A stretch of DNA of 64,000 nt from Endomychus coccineus (Eukaryota; Arthropoda; Insecta; Coleoptera; Endomychidae), in contig OY294067.1 of NCBI GenBank assembly GCA_958510875.1, positions 29,810,912 to 29,874,911 of the forward strand, read 5' to 3'. The notes under the pieces are model-generated. The model made no database searches, had not been told where the DNA came from, and saw only the letters and a list, made by a program, of their open reading frames with translations. Below, piece after piece: positions 35,252-47,500 of the stretch (positions are counted from its first letter, which is position 1; each line of letters begins with the position of its first letter). The translations under genes were made by a program, and so were the position numbers.

Positions 35252-35802
35252 ACCAGGCCCTACGTTAATAAACAAAAAGGCTATGTTGGATTCTAAACAA
35301 GGTAATATATCCCTCTCTATATCTTTTAATGCTCTGAGATTGAAAGATAGAGGTTGCCTTCTATTCCGGTTTCTCTATACGTTTCTGCTAGTTCATATTT
35401 CCCATAGCGTTATCCTATGCGGTAAACCGTGTAAATCTACGAGAGGCTATTAGCCAAGCGTACTATGTAACTCATTTAGTGATTATCTATTATCTTTCCG
35501 TGGTTGCACAAGAGAGTGGTTTCAATTTCAGAGTCAGAGTATAGAATTTTTTACATCTCTATGATTATAACGGTCGTTTTGCAGCTCGTTGAATTTCAAA
35601 TTTTATTATTTTTCATGGCGTGATTTTCCTTGATTGCAGTGCAGTGTAATCATAGTGCTTTTGACATAAAAAAAGAATTTTATGTATGACACAAATTTTA
35701 CGAATGTGAGGTACCCCTATTCATTCAGTTATATAGCTGACATTTTGAACAAACAGGTTGAGTACAATAATCTGTTGTTGGAAGTTGGAACATTTATTAA
35801 AA
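35252..35802. other. fizzy upstream sequence
   Basis: Unique AT-rich sequence between the P-like element and the fizzy start codon; likely promoter and 5' UTR. No motif assigned. Confidence 0.35.
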
Positions 35803-38800
35803 ATGTCACAATTCAAGTTCGTGAATGAGATGAACAGCTTATTCACTCTCGATGGACCATTGATGAAAGGACCATCTTCAAGATGGCAAGGAAAAGGTCA
35901 AGAAAATAGTCTTTCAACAAGCAACGTTAGTTTGAATTCATCAAAACATAAGCCCCTACCGACGTCTGTGTCAAATATGTCCAAAACCCCGACAAAAATT
36001 GGAGGTAGTGATGTTGTACGAATGAAGAAAACACCAGTTAAAACTCCGTTGAAAAAAGGAAAAAGTAGATCGACGACACCTACTCCTAATAAGGGAGCAA
36101 AAACACCAACTGCTGATCGGTTCATACCTTCCAGGAGTGCTAGTAATTTTGATTTAGCTCACTATAAACTGAATCAAACAGATAATCAATCTGATAGCCC
36201 CAATCAGAAGGAATTACAACGAGCAATGTGTGAAAATTTACGTGGAGAAGATATAAATAAGCAACGTATTCTATCTTATCAGAAAAAAGCACCAACTGCT
36301 CCCGAAGGATTCCAAAACCCCATGAGAGTGGTTTATACTCAAACAAAGACTCCCGCTTCAGCTAAAAGTAATAGCCGTTATATTCCACAGGCACCAGATC
36401 GTATACTAGATGCTCCAGATATTGTTGATGATTATTATCTGAACCTTATGGATTGGAGCAAAAACAATATACTGGCAGCAGCACTAGGAGCTCATGTGTA
36501 TTTATGGAATGCAGGTAAATATAAAATACAGTTCAGTTGATAAGTTATGAGAATAATTATCCATTTGTTGTTGTTGAGTTCAATTACAAAATGCTGTTTA
36601 TTAAAATCCAATAAGTTGTAGTGAAAAATTTTTTATGAGTTACAAATTAACTCCTTAATTCAGAAATAATTTGAAGTTGATTATTGCTAACTTATGTTAC
36701 AAGTGCTTCACAGGTAATATACTAATCCTGTCACCGCATTCAATGACCTCAGATTAGAAGTGGCAGTTACAAATATTCTTTTCATTCAATTAATATATGG
36801 AAGTATCTTTTATGTGAATGTCATAACAATGTTATTTTTACATTCCGAAATTTTGTTTATATATACAGCGTGGTCCAGTTTATATCATCAGGATTTCACC
36901 AGCCAATAGTTTATCGAAAAATAATGATAGTTTGTGTAATAAACTATGGTTGAAGAAGGCTTCGTTTTCGAGATACAGGGTGTTGAAATTTCTCCAACTT
37001 CTACGCCACTGAAAAAAGTACGGTTTTGAGACAACCATTTGAACCGCCAATGTTTTCTACACAAAAAGCTACTCTTGGTCATAAGCTCTAAAGTTGACCA
37101 TTTTCGAGAAAAATCAACTTTTATGTTGAAAAACATGGTCAATTCTTTGAAATAGAATTTATTTTCAACTAATTAAAGAAAATTTATTGAAACGTTAGAA
37201 TAAGTAACAAAACCAAAAAATTTACCGTTTTTCAACATAAAAGTTAATTTTTCTCGAAAACGGTTAACTTTAGAGATTACCAAGAGTACCTTTTTTGTGT
37301 AGAAAACATTGGCGGTTGAAATGATTGTCTCAAAACCGTACTTTTTCCAGTGGCGTAGAAGTTGGGGAGGAAAACACCCACTACCCCTTCAAAATCTTCA
37401 CCATTATGAATAAATAATTTTTTTTTATCGCACAGAACATAACTTACTATGAGTAAAAAATGCTTACAGAGCTGTTTTCTGTACGATAAACGGTTCCGGA
37501 GATATTTGCAGAAAACGAAATTTTTTTTTCAATTTCAATGTCGAAAACGAAACCTTCTTCGACCAAAGTTTATTATACAAACTACCTTTATTTTTCGATA
37601 AACTATTGGCTGGTGAAATCCTGGTGATATAAACTGGACGACCCTGTATAATTCAGGTTATTTATTCAACTTAAAGAGATAAAATCAATTAAGTTTTCTA
37701 TCTTGATTCGATAAACCTAATTGAGATATTATAAGAAAAGCCCACAGGAGTTTCCACAAGAATTAAAATTGGTCTAAACCAATTGTTTTTGTAGCGCAAA
37801 ACCAGAAAGTGAAATAAATTAGTTTCACAATTTAGCTGCGCAAGTCCAATAAGAAGAATAAAATATCTACTGTCTACGAATTTGATTGCGGTATATTAAT
37901 TTCACACTTTTAGGATGCAAAGTTCACAATTTTAACATCAGCTAAATAGGTATATAGTTTTCATGAGCCCATGTACGATGTAAGAATTTTATGCCCTTTA
38001 ATGCGCCAAATACCTAATGTAGGAGTAACTGAAGATTTTGGCTTTAGATTTCAGTACCAGCTATGTTCAAATACATTGTAAATTTTGCTTAGACAAACTG
38101 CAAAATCCAATTATGAGACCCCCATTATGATTCCTTGGTTGTTAGTTACAATGATAAAGAACAAAATGTATGTCAGTATCCGTGATTCTTGGTTCATTTT
38201 GACAACAAAAAGGATATCCTTGAAAAAAATTTCATGTCAAGTTTTCAATGTTGTAGCTTCATCATAAACGATATACGAACTAGTTTTATTTTGGTGTGCT
38301 TTCCAGGTACCGGTAATATAGAACAATTGATGGAATTACCAGGAAACGATTATGTTTGTTCACTGGCCTGGATTCAAGATGGAGATTATCTGGCCATAGG
38401 ATCAACCACAGGACAGGTAGAATTATGGGACTGTGCGGCTTTCAAACGTCTGAGAATAATGGAAGGTCATTCTGCACGTGTAGGATCTTTAGCTTGGAAC
38501 AATTACATATTAACAAGTGGTTGTCGCAGTGGTCAACTAATTCATCATGATGTGAGGCAGCGGGAGCATTTGATTTCATCGATACCAGCTCACACCCAAG
38601 AAGTATGTGGCCTCAAGTGGTCGACCGACGGCAAGTATCTTGCTAGCGGTGGTAACGACAACGTTTTAAACATTTGGCAATCGGTTTCCGGTAGTTATCA
38701 TACAAGTAACCAAGTGTTGTATAGTTTCACATCGCATCAAGCAGCCGTTAAAGCGTTAGCTTGGTGTCCTTGGCAACCTCATATTTTGGCAAGTGGTGGC

Positions 38801-39172
38801 GGCACGGCCGATAGACACATCCGATTTTGGAATTGCAACACTGGAGCTTGTGTGAATGCGATCGATACAAAATCGCAAGTTTGCGCCCTCTTGTGGTCTA
38901 CGAATTATAAAGAATTAGTGTCTGGTCATGGATTCGCTAACAATGAATTGATTATTTGGAAATATCCTTCGATGGTAAAAGTTACAGAATTGACTGGACA
39001 TACAGCTAGAGTCCTTCATCTTGCCATGTCGCCAGACGGTAGTACAATTCTGTCAGCTGGAGCTGATGAAACTTTGAGATTATGGAAATGTTTTCTGTTG
39101 CATCCAACTAAGAAGAAAGAATCTACTCAAACAAAGACTAAGTCAAGTATACTCAAACAATGTATTAGATAA
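35803..39172 (+). CDS. fzy: Fizzy/CDC20, WD40 activator of the anaphase-promoting complex
   Basis: CDC20 recruits substrates to APC/C at metaphase-anaphase and is the target of the spindle checkpoint (family knowledge). Two exons: 35803-36514 (phase 1 donor GCAG|GTAAAT) and 38307-39172, giving 525 residues. The chosen start, MSQFKFVNEMNSLF, matches the MSQF start of fly fizzy; an upstream in-frame ATG at 35758 is not needed. The N-terminus has the C-box (DRFIPSR) and SRYIPQAPDRILDAPDIVDD. Seven WD-type repeats follow, e.g. DYYLNLMDWSKNNILAAALG, GHSARVGSLAWN, HTQEVCGLKWSTDGKYLASG and AMSPDGSTILSAGADETLRL. The protein ends in the IR tail (QCIR) that docks on APC/C. The 1.8-kb intron carries a foldback element. 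Confidence 0.97.
36864..37648. mobile_element. Foldback/MITE element in the fizzy intron
   Basis: A 785-bp inverted-repeat element with ends TACAGCGTGGTCCAG and CTGGACGACCCTGTA, with TA on both sides. The arms share GGTGAAATCC, CGATAAACTATTGGC and a long inner block with TTTCTCGAAAA. It has no open frame. It is in the first fizzy intron and would fold into a long hairpin in the pre-mRNA. Confidence 0.85.
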
Positions 39173-39266
39173 TTTTGATAAGGCTATAAGTATTGAGACT
39201 GCTAATTTTTAACGACAATTATGACAATTGTATTTTTTTATGTTATAATATATGATTTACAATTAC

Positions 39267-39272
39267 AATAAA
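39267..39272 (+). promoter_or_regulatory. Probable fizzy polyadenylation signal inside transposon-derived sequence
   Basis: AATAAA 95 bp after the fizzy stop is the nearest one. The surrounding bases recur in the Penelope copy at about 45600, so the signal seems to come from the inserted element. Confidence 0.45.
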
Positions 39273-39347
39273 GATTTTTGACCCAGGTATGAATTATATA
39301 TAAATTCTCGGGAAATAGGTCACATTAACACTTATGTTTTATATTTT

Positions 39348-39392
39348 AGTCTTTACGTACGTTTCGGTCTCACGACCATCATCAGCAAAGTT
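39348..39392 (-). ncRNA. Degenerate hammerhead ribozyme
   Basis: The minus strand keeps CTGATGA, GGTC-GTGA-GACC, GAA and ACGTACGT, but the 5' strand of stem I reads CTTTG instead of GTCTT, which breaks most of its pairs. Probably inactive. Confidence 0.65.
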
Positions 39393-39688
39393 ATTATTTC
39401 AATAACCTGATAACTTAGAACTAATTGAATTAACACAAAGCGGACGCACCAATTTCGTTTAAAATGCCAACGTTGCCGAAACGAACAGAAACACGAAATC
39501 GAAATTGTAATTGTGTTACAATTTCGATTTCGAAAAAACGAAACACGAAATCGAAATTGTAACACAACAATTACAATTTTGTGTTTCTGTTCGTTTCGGC
39601 GACGTTGGCATTTTAAACGAAATTGGTGCGGTAAGGACGCTTTGTGTTAATACAATTAGTTCTAAGTAATCAGGTTATTGAAATAATA

Positions 39689-39732
39689 AGTCTTCTGATG
39701 ATGGTCGTGAGACCGAAACGAACGTAAAGACT
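39689..39732 (+). ncRNA. Hammerhead ribozyme (Penelope type)
   Basis: AGTCTT, CTGATGA, GGTC-GTGA-GACC, GAA, stem III ACG-AA-CGT, cleavage A at 39726, AAGACT. The stem III loop differs by one base (GAACG for GTACG), so the perfect self-complementarity is lost here, but both stems are intact. Confidence 0.85.
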
Positions 39733-40077
39733 AAAATATAAAACATAAGTGTTAATGTGACCTATTTCCCAAGAATTTATTTATAATTTACAATTACTGT
39801 CTTAATTAATTCTGTTAATATCATATTAAAATAGTACTAACTGGGACATAGCCAGTTGTGTTTTTGTCTGATTATATATTTATTTTTAATAAAATCATAT
39901 TAAAATTTTAATTTAATTATCAATTAATATATAAAACTTATTCATTTCGCAAAAAAATACATCGCTCAATTGTTGATTTATTATTATTTAACCATTAAAA
40001 GTGTTTTTTACTAATTTGATATTAAATCACGTTCAGATTTTGGTGCGTTTGAAATTTCGCTAAATTCAAATTATCAT

Positions 40078-40320
40078 ATACGAGGTCTGGCTATTAAATA
40101 AGGCTTATGCTGCTGCTTATGAAAACGAGTTTTATTAAAAAAATTATTCTCTATCGAATGCTCCCCTTCCCTCGCCACACACCGTTCCATTCGTTTTTTC
40201 CATTGCAACGCTGGAAGTCTTCTTTAGTCAGAGCATTTAGGAGCTCCGCCGATTTCCGCTTCACCTCTTCCATCGACACGAACCGGGTTCCTTTTAAGGC
40301 AGACTTTTTTTTTGTTATAT
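40078..40320 (-). pseudogene. mariner 3' fragment (transposase C-terminus and TIR)
   Basis: The minus strand reads LKGTRFVSMEEVKRKSAELL, then NALTKEDFQRC, the usual C-terminal end of mariner transposases. A TIR-like end, ACGAGGTCTGGCTATTAAAT, starts at about 40080. The rest of the transposase is missing. Confidence 0.8.
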
Positions 40321-40394
40321 CTAGTGGATATTCTTTATTGGTTTAAAGTAAAATAGGTTAGAAACTATTTTGAGTAAAACAATTTTTTCACAGG

Positions 40395-42105
40395 ATCTGA
40401 TGATTCATGGACATTTGCAGAAGCGTTTGTGAGTCAAATATCTTTTTGAAAATAACCATTGTACCCTTCACAAAGAGAAGGGACATTGGAAACATACAAG
40501 ACTTAGTTTTGTATGGAAAAAATATACAGATGACGGACACGGTCAAGTACCTTGGGGTACGCCTAGATAAAAGGCTGATCTTTGGGAAGCATCTGGAGAA
40601 AACCGCTAACAAAGCGATAAGGGCCCTGTGGACCTGTCGTCGTACAGTCGGGAGAACCTGGGGACTTACTCCACGGATGGTACACTGGGTGTACACAACC
40701 ATAATGAGACCCATTGTAACATACGCCGCCATCGTGTGGTGGCCAAAAACAAAAGCATCCCAGCATTCACTGAACAGAGTTCCGAGGCTGGCATGCTTAG
40801 TAGTAACAGGTGCAATGTCGACCACCCCAACGGCTGCTATGGAGAAGGTGTTGGGGTTGGAACCACTGCACCTCGCCGTTCAGGCAAAGGCCATAAGAGG
40901 AGCGTATCGCTTCGATCTTATTTAAGGAAAGGCTGACCAAAAAGGCCGAAGCATCCTCGGATTGCTTGGATCACCTGGGCCATTGGGGATTAGATCCGAC
41001 AGGATCAAGGTTCACAGCGCTTCCGTGCCTTTCATGATTAAAACCGTGAATGGGCGGGAGAACGCTGGGGGCAGTCCTCATATGATACCAGGGGATTCCA
41101 TATGGCTTACCGATGGCACCAAGACGGAAAAAAGTACGGGTGCTGGAATAGTCGAGAAAACGGACCAAGGGGAAAGAATTTCTTTGAACCTAGGGACTTT
41201 TGCGACAGAATTTCAAGCAAAAATAGTTGCAATTACAACATGTGCTCAAATTATGAGGGAGAGAGCCTATGAGAATAGACAAATCACAATCATAGTGAGC
41301 AACCTGACAGGGCTTAAGGCACTGGAGTCATACACAATCACCTCACAATGTGTACTTGATTGCGTCAAAGAACTAACGTAATGAACCCCATAGAGTAACA
41401 CTCGTGTGGGAGTCTGAAGAAACCAAGCGAGAAGGGACAGAAACTGCCGTCGCACTCGCTAAAGCGGGGGCCGAAAAACCACTGATTGCACCAGAGCCAA
41501 CCTGTGGCATTTCTCATGCCACAGCGAAATCTGTAATCCAAAAATGGCTCGAGATAGAGCACCGTGCCTACTGGAGAGAACTGCCCCGTATGTCGCACTC
41601 GAAGCGACTGATGGGAGATCTCCAGCAGCAACGAGTGAAAAATCTGCTGACGTTCAGCAGTCAAGAAATACGGAATCTTGTTGCATTCCTGACCGGACAC
41701 GCCCCATGCAACAAACACCTCTACACGATGGGACTGGTAGATCAGCCCACTTGCAGGGGTTGCAGCGTGGAAGATGAGACACCTATGCATGTGCTGTGTC
41801 AGTGCACGGCATACACGGTAGGTCGTCGGACAAACCTCGGAGACGATAAGACTACACCCGAGGAAATCAGAAGTATCCCCTATATCAGGCTACTGAAATT
41901 CATAGAATACATCGGACTGATGAGGAGGTAGAAACAAGTGAGGGCACAATAGGACTATAATGACCGCAGTGCTGTGGGGCTCCCCTTAGGATGGAGAACC
42001 AACCTCACGGAGGAGGGGTTTTAGTCGGTAGGAATCCGGCACACCCGGGGGCACGGGCACCCGAGGCGTCTATGCAAGATTTCCCCTCTACGAAAAAAAA
42101 AGTCA
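40395..42105 (+). pseudogene. 5'-truncated LINE (RT end, RNase H, zf-RVT, 3' UTR)
   Basis: 40407-40925 encodes the reverse-transcriptase C-terminus (DTVKYLGVRLDKRLIFGKHL, MRPIVTYAAIVWWP). 40962-41381 is RNase H (SIWLTDGTKTEKSTGAGIV, TFATEFQAKIVAI; the third acidic site reads VSNL rather than VSD). 41404-41931 has the zinc-knuckle C-terminus (LTGHAPCNKHLYTMG, CRGC...H...C) and ends IGLMRR-stop. The 3' UTR ends TCTATGCAAGATTTCCCCTC with an A-rich tail. Frameshifts separate the pieces. RNase H after RT places it in the I/R1/Loa group. It lies between fizzy and CD164. Confidence 0.88.
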
Positions 42106-44542
42106 AATATCTTTCTTTATTGCGTTGATGTTTTTCAAAATTGGCTGCGAAACAAAAGTTAGGCAAAGGAAAACAAAAACTTAAAATAAACAAATTTATT
42201 GGAATATTCAAGTTTCTAGACATACAGAAAAGCAACATATTTGGCAAACACTTTTTCTTATGTTTCTAACACTTTTATAAACAATATTCTTTAGTAATAT
42301 CAAAAGTTTTTTTTAGTGGTTGGTTCTTATTTGGTTTTCGTTCTCATACTTCATCTGTACAGATTTATACTTGATAAAAAAAAGAATATATTCCTACTTC
42401 AAATTATTAGCGACGGTGCATTAATCTAACTTATGACTATCATTAAATTTTGACATTAATATTATACTTCAACAGGGCATTGCTTCGTAGAAAGCCTAAC
42501 TCTCAAATGTTAAAAAAATTATATCATTAGACTAGCGCACCCTTATAAATTCTTTTGAGTAATTCCTTCTTTAAACTACTCTAATAAGAGCACTTTTTTC
42601 GGACAGAATAAAATTGTTGTTAAACAGTAATTAATGTTCTTTTAATCAAATGATAGTAGACTATTCACATGAAAAACCAATACCTACTGCCACTACTTAT
42701 AATTTATACAATCGTTACAATAGCAAGGAAAAAGATTAAAATAAATAACTACATATCACAAATTGAATAGTTCAAGAGCATTATCAAATATGCACAACTA
42801 TTTTTAGAACTAAATGTAAATATTAATGTAGACAAGTAGACAATTATTATGTAAACAAGAGATAATGGTAGTTTACATTTGTTAGGACAAAATAAAATAA
42901 AAATAAATTGATAACAACTACTCACAGAGTGGGTATAAATGTGGCGAAATTTATTCCAATTAAATTCTTATGATTAAAATTTTATGTATTTTGAATGCTG
43001 TTCAATCATCCTGCCATTATTAACAAGAACTTTCATGAAATTCAAATAACCTGTTTTTATCAGTTTCCAATGTGCTTATTTAAAATGAAAGGATAGGTTA
43101 AATTTTCCTATTACAAATTCATGAAATTAATATTTAATCAAATAAGAATTCAGGTTTGTTATATTTGGATTTTTTGAATTACACTTGCTCTAACATGGCC
43201 AACGTTTTTACATAACTGGTTAGTCTAATAATACCACCACCAAAATATGTTCTTTAATTGACAGATATTGAAATATAACACATTTGTGCCCACCCTAATC
43301 ATACACTACATGAAAAACAATTATTTTACGATGGTAAAAACATTAAGTTTATATTCGATTATTGTTCAGTGGTTATGAATTACAGAGTTAATTTATATAT
43401 CATCTTGTAATGTAATCAAATTGAATATTTATCACTTCAATTCTCTAAACTGTAATGAAATTAAATAATTGTCAAATACAAATTTTATTCAATGTCAGGG
43501 AATAGAATAGAATTAAGGATATCGGAGATATCGATCGCTTATTGAAATTACGATGAAATTTAATTGAAAAATATTTTGAAAAAGAAAAATTAGTTTCTTT
43601 GGATATCTATCACAGATATTTAACCTTCATGAAGAGTTGCATTATCATACAAGTTAAACTATCAGATCCTATAATATGTCATGGTTGTGTCTATAAGAAG
43701 TGTTTCTCAAAATCAGACTTTAGTTCCACTTTAATAAGCTGGAGATTAAGTGTTATTTGCGATATTTTAAAATTAATTATTTCTTCTAATTTTCAAATTA
43801 CAATATGAAAAGTTAATTCCAGATGGGTCAATTGGTTTTAACTACAATCATGTGAATTGAAAGTACAATTAGTGTTATTACAAGTACTTTTTTTGCCAGC
43901 CTTAGCTACTGTTTAATATAAAGCTCTCACAAGGAATGGAAAGGTCCAATTTTAAATCCGTTAATAAGAAAATATTGAAGCATGCTTCAGTGAAGATTTT
44001 TGAATTCGATGTTATTTCGTATGATTCTTTTAAAGAATAGATTTCCATTTAATACCTTCTGCTTCAAAGTACTTGGTTATTAGGCCAAACTGAATCAAAA
44101 TCCAGGTCACAATTTTTATTAAATACAGATTCTGGACAACTCAGAATTGCATTAAATCCAGATAGTATTTTAGGTACAGCACAAAATTACACACTTCATT
44201 TCATTTTGGTCCTTCGAGCTTGAATACCTTACGGCATTGGCTAATACCTTACGGCATTGGCTGTTGGAAAAACGGCATTTGTGGTTTCTGCAAATCTCAT
44301 TTGAATAGATAAGTGTATACTCTATACTGTATTAAAGCGAAACTTCTGTATTTCGAAATTTAATTTAATGAGTTTAAAGTTTTTTTTTAATCGAAAGACA
44401 CATCTAATATTAGCAACTCTTTCCAGCAAGGTTAAATCTGTTGTTTGTAATCGAAATGTAAGAAACATTTTCACTTAATTAAAACATGGAAAGTAGAAAT
44501 GGCAAAATACTAAAGACACAATTTCACGTGTCCAAAACCAGT
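42106..44542. other. CD164 downstream / intergenic sequence
   Basis: AT-rich sequence between the LINE tail and the CD164 stop codon; the right part should be CD164 3' UTR. A minus-strand AATAAA lies near 44115-44120. A 23-bp tandem duplication (ATACCTTACGGCATTGGCTA) is at about 44224-44268. No other feature seen. Confidence 0.4.
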
Positions 44543-47500
44543 TTAAAGTGTGTGGTAGTTGAGTTCCGTGCGCGCTTTATAGAACTTGAAAGCAATAAAT
44601 CCGATTGCTACTAAACCAGAAGCCAGAACGATTCCTCCAATGAAGCTAGGTCCATCGAAACGACGGTTGTTCGGGGGTGCCGATGTAGTGACAGGCAAGG
44701 CTGTAGTACTTGTGTTAGGTTGGGGCGTGGTTTTATTGGTGGGAGTGACCGTTGGGGTTGGAACAGTGGTAGGATTCGTAGGTGGAGTGGTAGGTTTTTC
44801 AGTTGTTGTTTTACTTGTAGTGGTGGGGGTAGTGGGGGGAGTAGTGGTAGTAGTTCCGTTGGTAGGGGTAGGCGTAGTTGGATTTACTGGAGTAGTACTT
44901 GGAATCGAAGTTGTTGAGTTAGGTTTGGGTGTCTCAGTAGGTGTGAATATAGGAGAAGCATCTGTAGTAGAACTATGGGAATGAATCTCAACATCAGGGG
45001 TAGTTGCGCCTATAAAATTATTACTGAATTAATACACAATAATACTAAAAAATAAATAATAAAATAAAACTAAAATAAGCTAGTTATAAATCTTTTATGG
45101 AACTAAATGTTATTAACGGAAATCTATTTATGCGATAATTGATGCCAAACAGACTTTTTTTTTACTCGATTACAATAATTCCCTTATACAAAAAACTGCG
45201 TATAGTGAGGCAAGTAAAAATGACGGGGATCGATAGAACCATCATGAAATGAAGAACATACTGGTTGCATGTATACTCGTAACGAGTATGCTCTTTGTCC
45301 GTCTGCAAATTCTATTTTGCATGTTTCCCAGTTTATTCTCTTATGACCTCAAACCCCTGTGCAAAAGAATTTTCTTTTACACCGTTGCTCTTACAGGGTA
45401 ATGGAACCATTGATAAAAGATTAATAGGACAGAGCTTGGTTGTATCAAGGGAAGATCAATTGTTAATCCAACTAATAATATATTCAACTAAATGATTTGA
45501 ATTGACATATATTTAAATTTTGATGAATTTCCAATGTACTTATAAACTATCAGAAATTATTATGCATAAACAAATGTAATATCTACATATAAAAATAACA
45601 ATAAAGATTCTTGACCCAGTATGAATTTATATCAACATTCTCGGGAAATAGGTCACATTAACACTTCGTTTTATATTTTCGTCTTTACGTACGTTTCGGT
45701 CTCACGACCATCATCAGAAAACTTATTATGTCAATAAGGTTTTTTTTTAAAGCTATTTATAGCACAAAGCGTCCATATCGCACCAATTTCAATCAAAAAA
45801 GCCCACGTCTTCGAAACGAACAGAACCACGATTAATCGAAATTGTACCGTCAATATTTCAAGAATCCACTATTCAGTATTATTCTTATAATATACAAGCG
45901 CATGTTGGTAGTGTCTCAACGACTGGAGATCAACTATTATGTTGAGTATCTACTCTCGAACCACATGTAACGATTTATGAGGTACTTGAAAAAGGTTGCA
46001 GACCTGTATTAGAATATTATTTTTGAGCATTCTTCCTAAAATATACTATTAACATTATAAAGACGCATGTAGGAATTTTCAAGAGTTTTAATTTATTAAG
46101 TTAGTATAAATCTGACTTAATGTCTGAATATCAGTCCTATGATTTACAGAATTGGAGTCACGTTTTATGTGAATCATCTCCAGAATAGATCTTTTATAAT
46201 AATTGGTTTCCTTAGTTGAAATATTAACATTTTTGTAATCAAATTGATGGTTATAATCAAAGCAGTGTTTAGCAAGGGCGGTTTCTAAGTTTCTATTGCT
46301 TGTGCTATACTTATGGCCATACATTCTTTTTTGTAAATATTGTTTAGAGATTCCAGTATAAGTTTCATTGCAATCTAAACAATTTAACTTGTATACTGTG
46401 TGGGTTTGTTTATCTTTAGGTATTAAAGGTTATAGATTTGAGAAAAATTTTTCCAACACAATTAGTAGGTATATGCGCGACATTAATATCATACTTTTTT
46501 TAAATTTTTTAATTTCCTCTGGGGTCTCCGGCATCTAAGGTAACATTATATAATTATCTGTATTACCTTTTATGTTACTTATATATGATGTTCCATTATA
46601 GATTTTGTTTATTCTTTCTTTAATGATGGGATTGATAAAAAAAATAAAAAAAAAATATAAAAAAGAATTGGAAAGAGGGGATCAGAGAGTGACAAATTCT
46701 TTGGACGACCGATAACGTGCGGAAAAAAATTAAAATCATTTCTCCGACTCCAGAAATCGAAGAAAAAGTCGTGCTGCCACAAAAATAAAAATAGCATTGG
46801 AAAGACGGGATCAGAGTGCATATAAATTAATGTTAAAAATTTTTTGGACCCCAGTAAATAAGAGAAAAAAATATATATTCTTGGACTCTAAAAATTCAAG
46901 AAAGAGTTGCGCTGCCACAAAAATAAAAAAGCATTGGAAAAGGGGGATCAGATTGCATATTAAAAAGAGTGTCAAATTCTTTGGACGACCGAAAATATGC
47001 GAAAAAAAAATTAAAATCATTTCTCCGACTCCAGAATCCGAAGAAAAAGTCATGCTGCCACAAAAATTAAAACAGTATTGGAAAGAGGGGATGAAAATGC
47101 ATATTAAACAGTGATAAATTCTTTGGACACCCGTGAAGAGAAATAAATTAAATATTTTCTCGGACTCTAAAAATCCAAGAAAGAGACTATAACTGAATAA
47201 TGTAATTAATCAAAATAATGTAACCTAATAATGCAAATAAATTATTATTATCCACCAGTTTTTTCCAGCTCAATTTTTGAGTAGGTTTATCTCCAAAATG
47301 TTCAATGCAATGACGTTGATTGAAAAAGTTTGTTCCAACTGATCGACAATTAAATAAACAAATTTTACGAAGTTATTGGGCTTCTCACTATCAACAGAAA
47401 ATGCTAAACACCCAATAAATACTCAACACCGCGTATTATTGACAAATTGAAACAACTACAAATTCGCTTTCTTCCTGTTATTATTATTAATGAAATAGGC

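Larger units (their letters stand above)
33430..35802. promoter_or_regulatory. Head-to-head upstream region of REV3L and fizzy
   Basis: The start codons of REV3L (33429, minus) and fizzy (35803, plus) face away from each other across 2.37 kb. About 1.37 kb of it is two P-like elements (33762-34377 and 34488-35251), so the original interval was roughly 1 kb and may be a shared promoter region. A putative 3' splice site just before 35758 (TTGAACAAACAG) would allow an untranslated first fizzy exon. No other promoter motif is assigned. Confidence 0.4.
39261..39785. mobile_element. Penelope-type palindromic repeat downstream of fizzy
   Basis: A palindrome of about 500 bp with the same arms as the copies at 32.1 and 45.6 kb: TCGGGAAATAGGTCACATTA on the left, its inverse near 39765 on the right. 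The middle is a second, perfect-looking hairpin around ACACGAAATCGAAATTGTAA. The left outer part (CAATAAAGATTTTTGACCCA) is shared with the 45.6-kb copy. Confidence 0.85.

Noticed and set aside
35758..35802. Upstream ATG in frame with fizzy
   Set aside because: The internal ATG at 35803 gives MSQFKFVNEM, matching the known fizzy N-terminus. The upstream segment follows a likely 3' splice site and is probably untranslated.
44586..44984. Plus-strand open frame rich in Gly and Val opposite CD164 exon 3
   Set aside because: It is the mirror of the Thr/Pro mucin codons. The minus strand has the signal peptide, membrane span, sorting tail and consistent splice phases.
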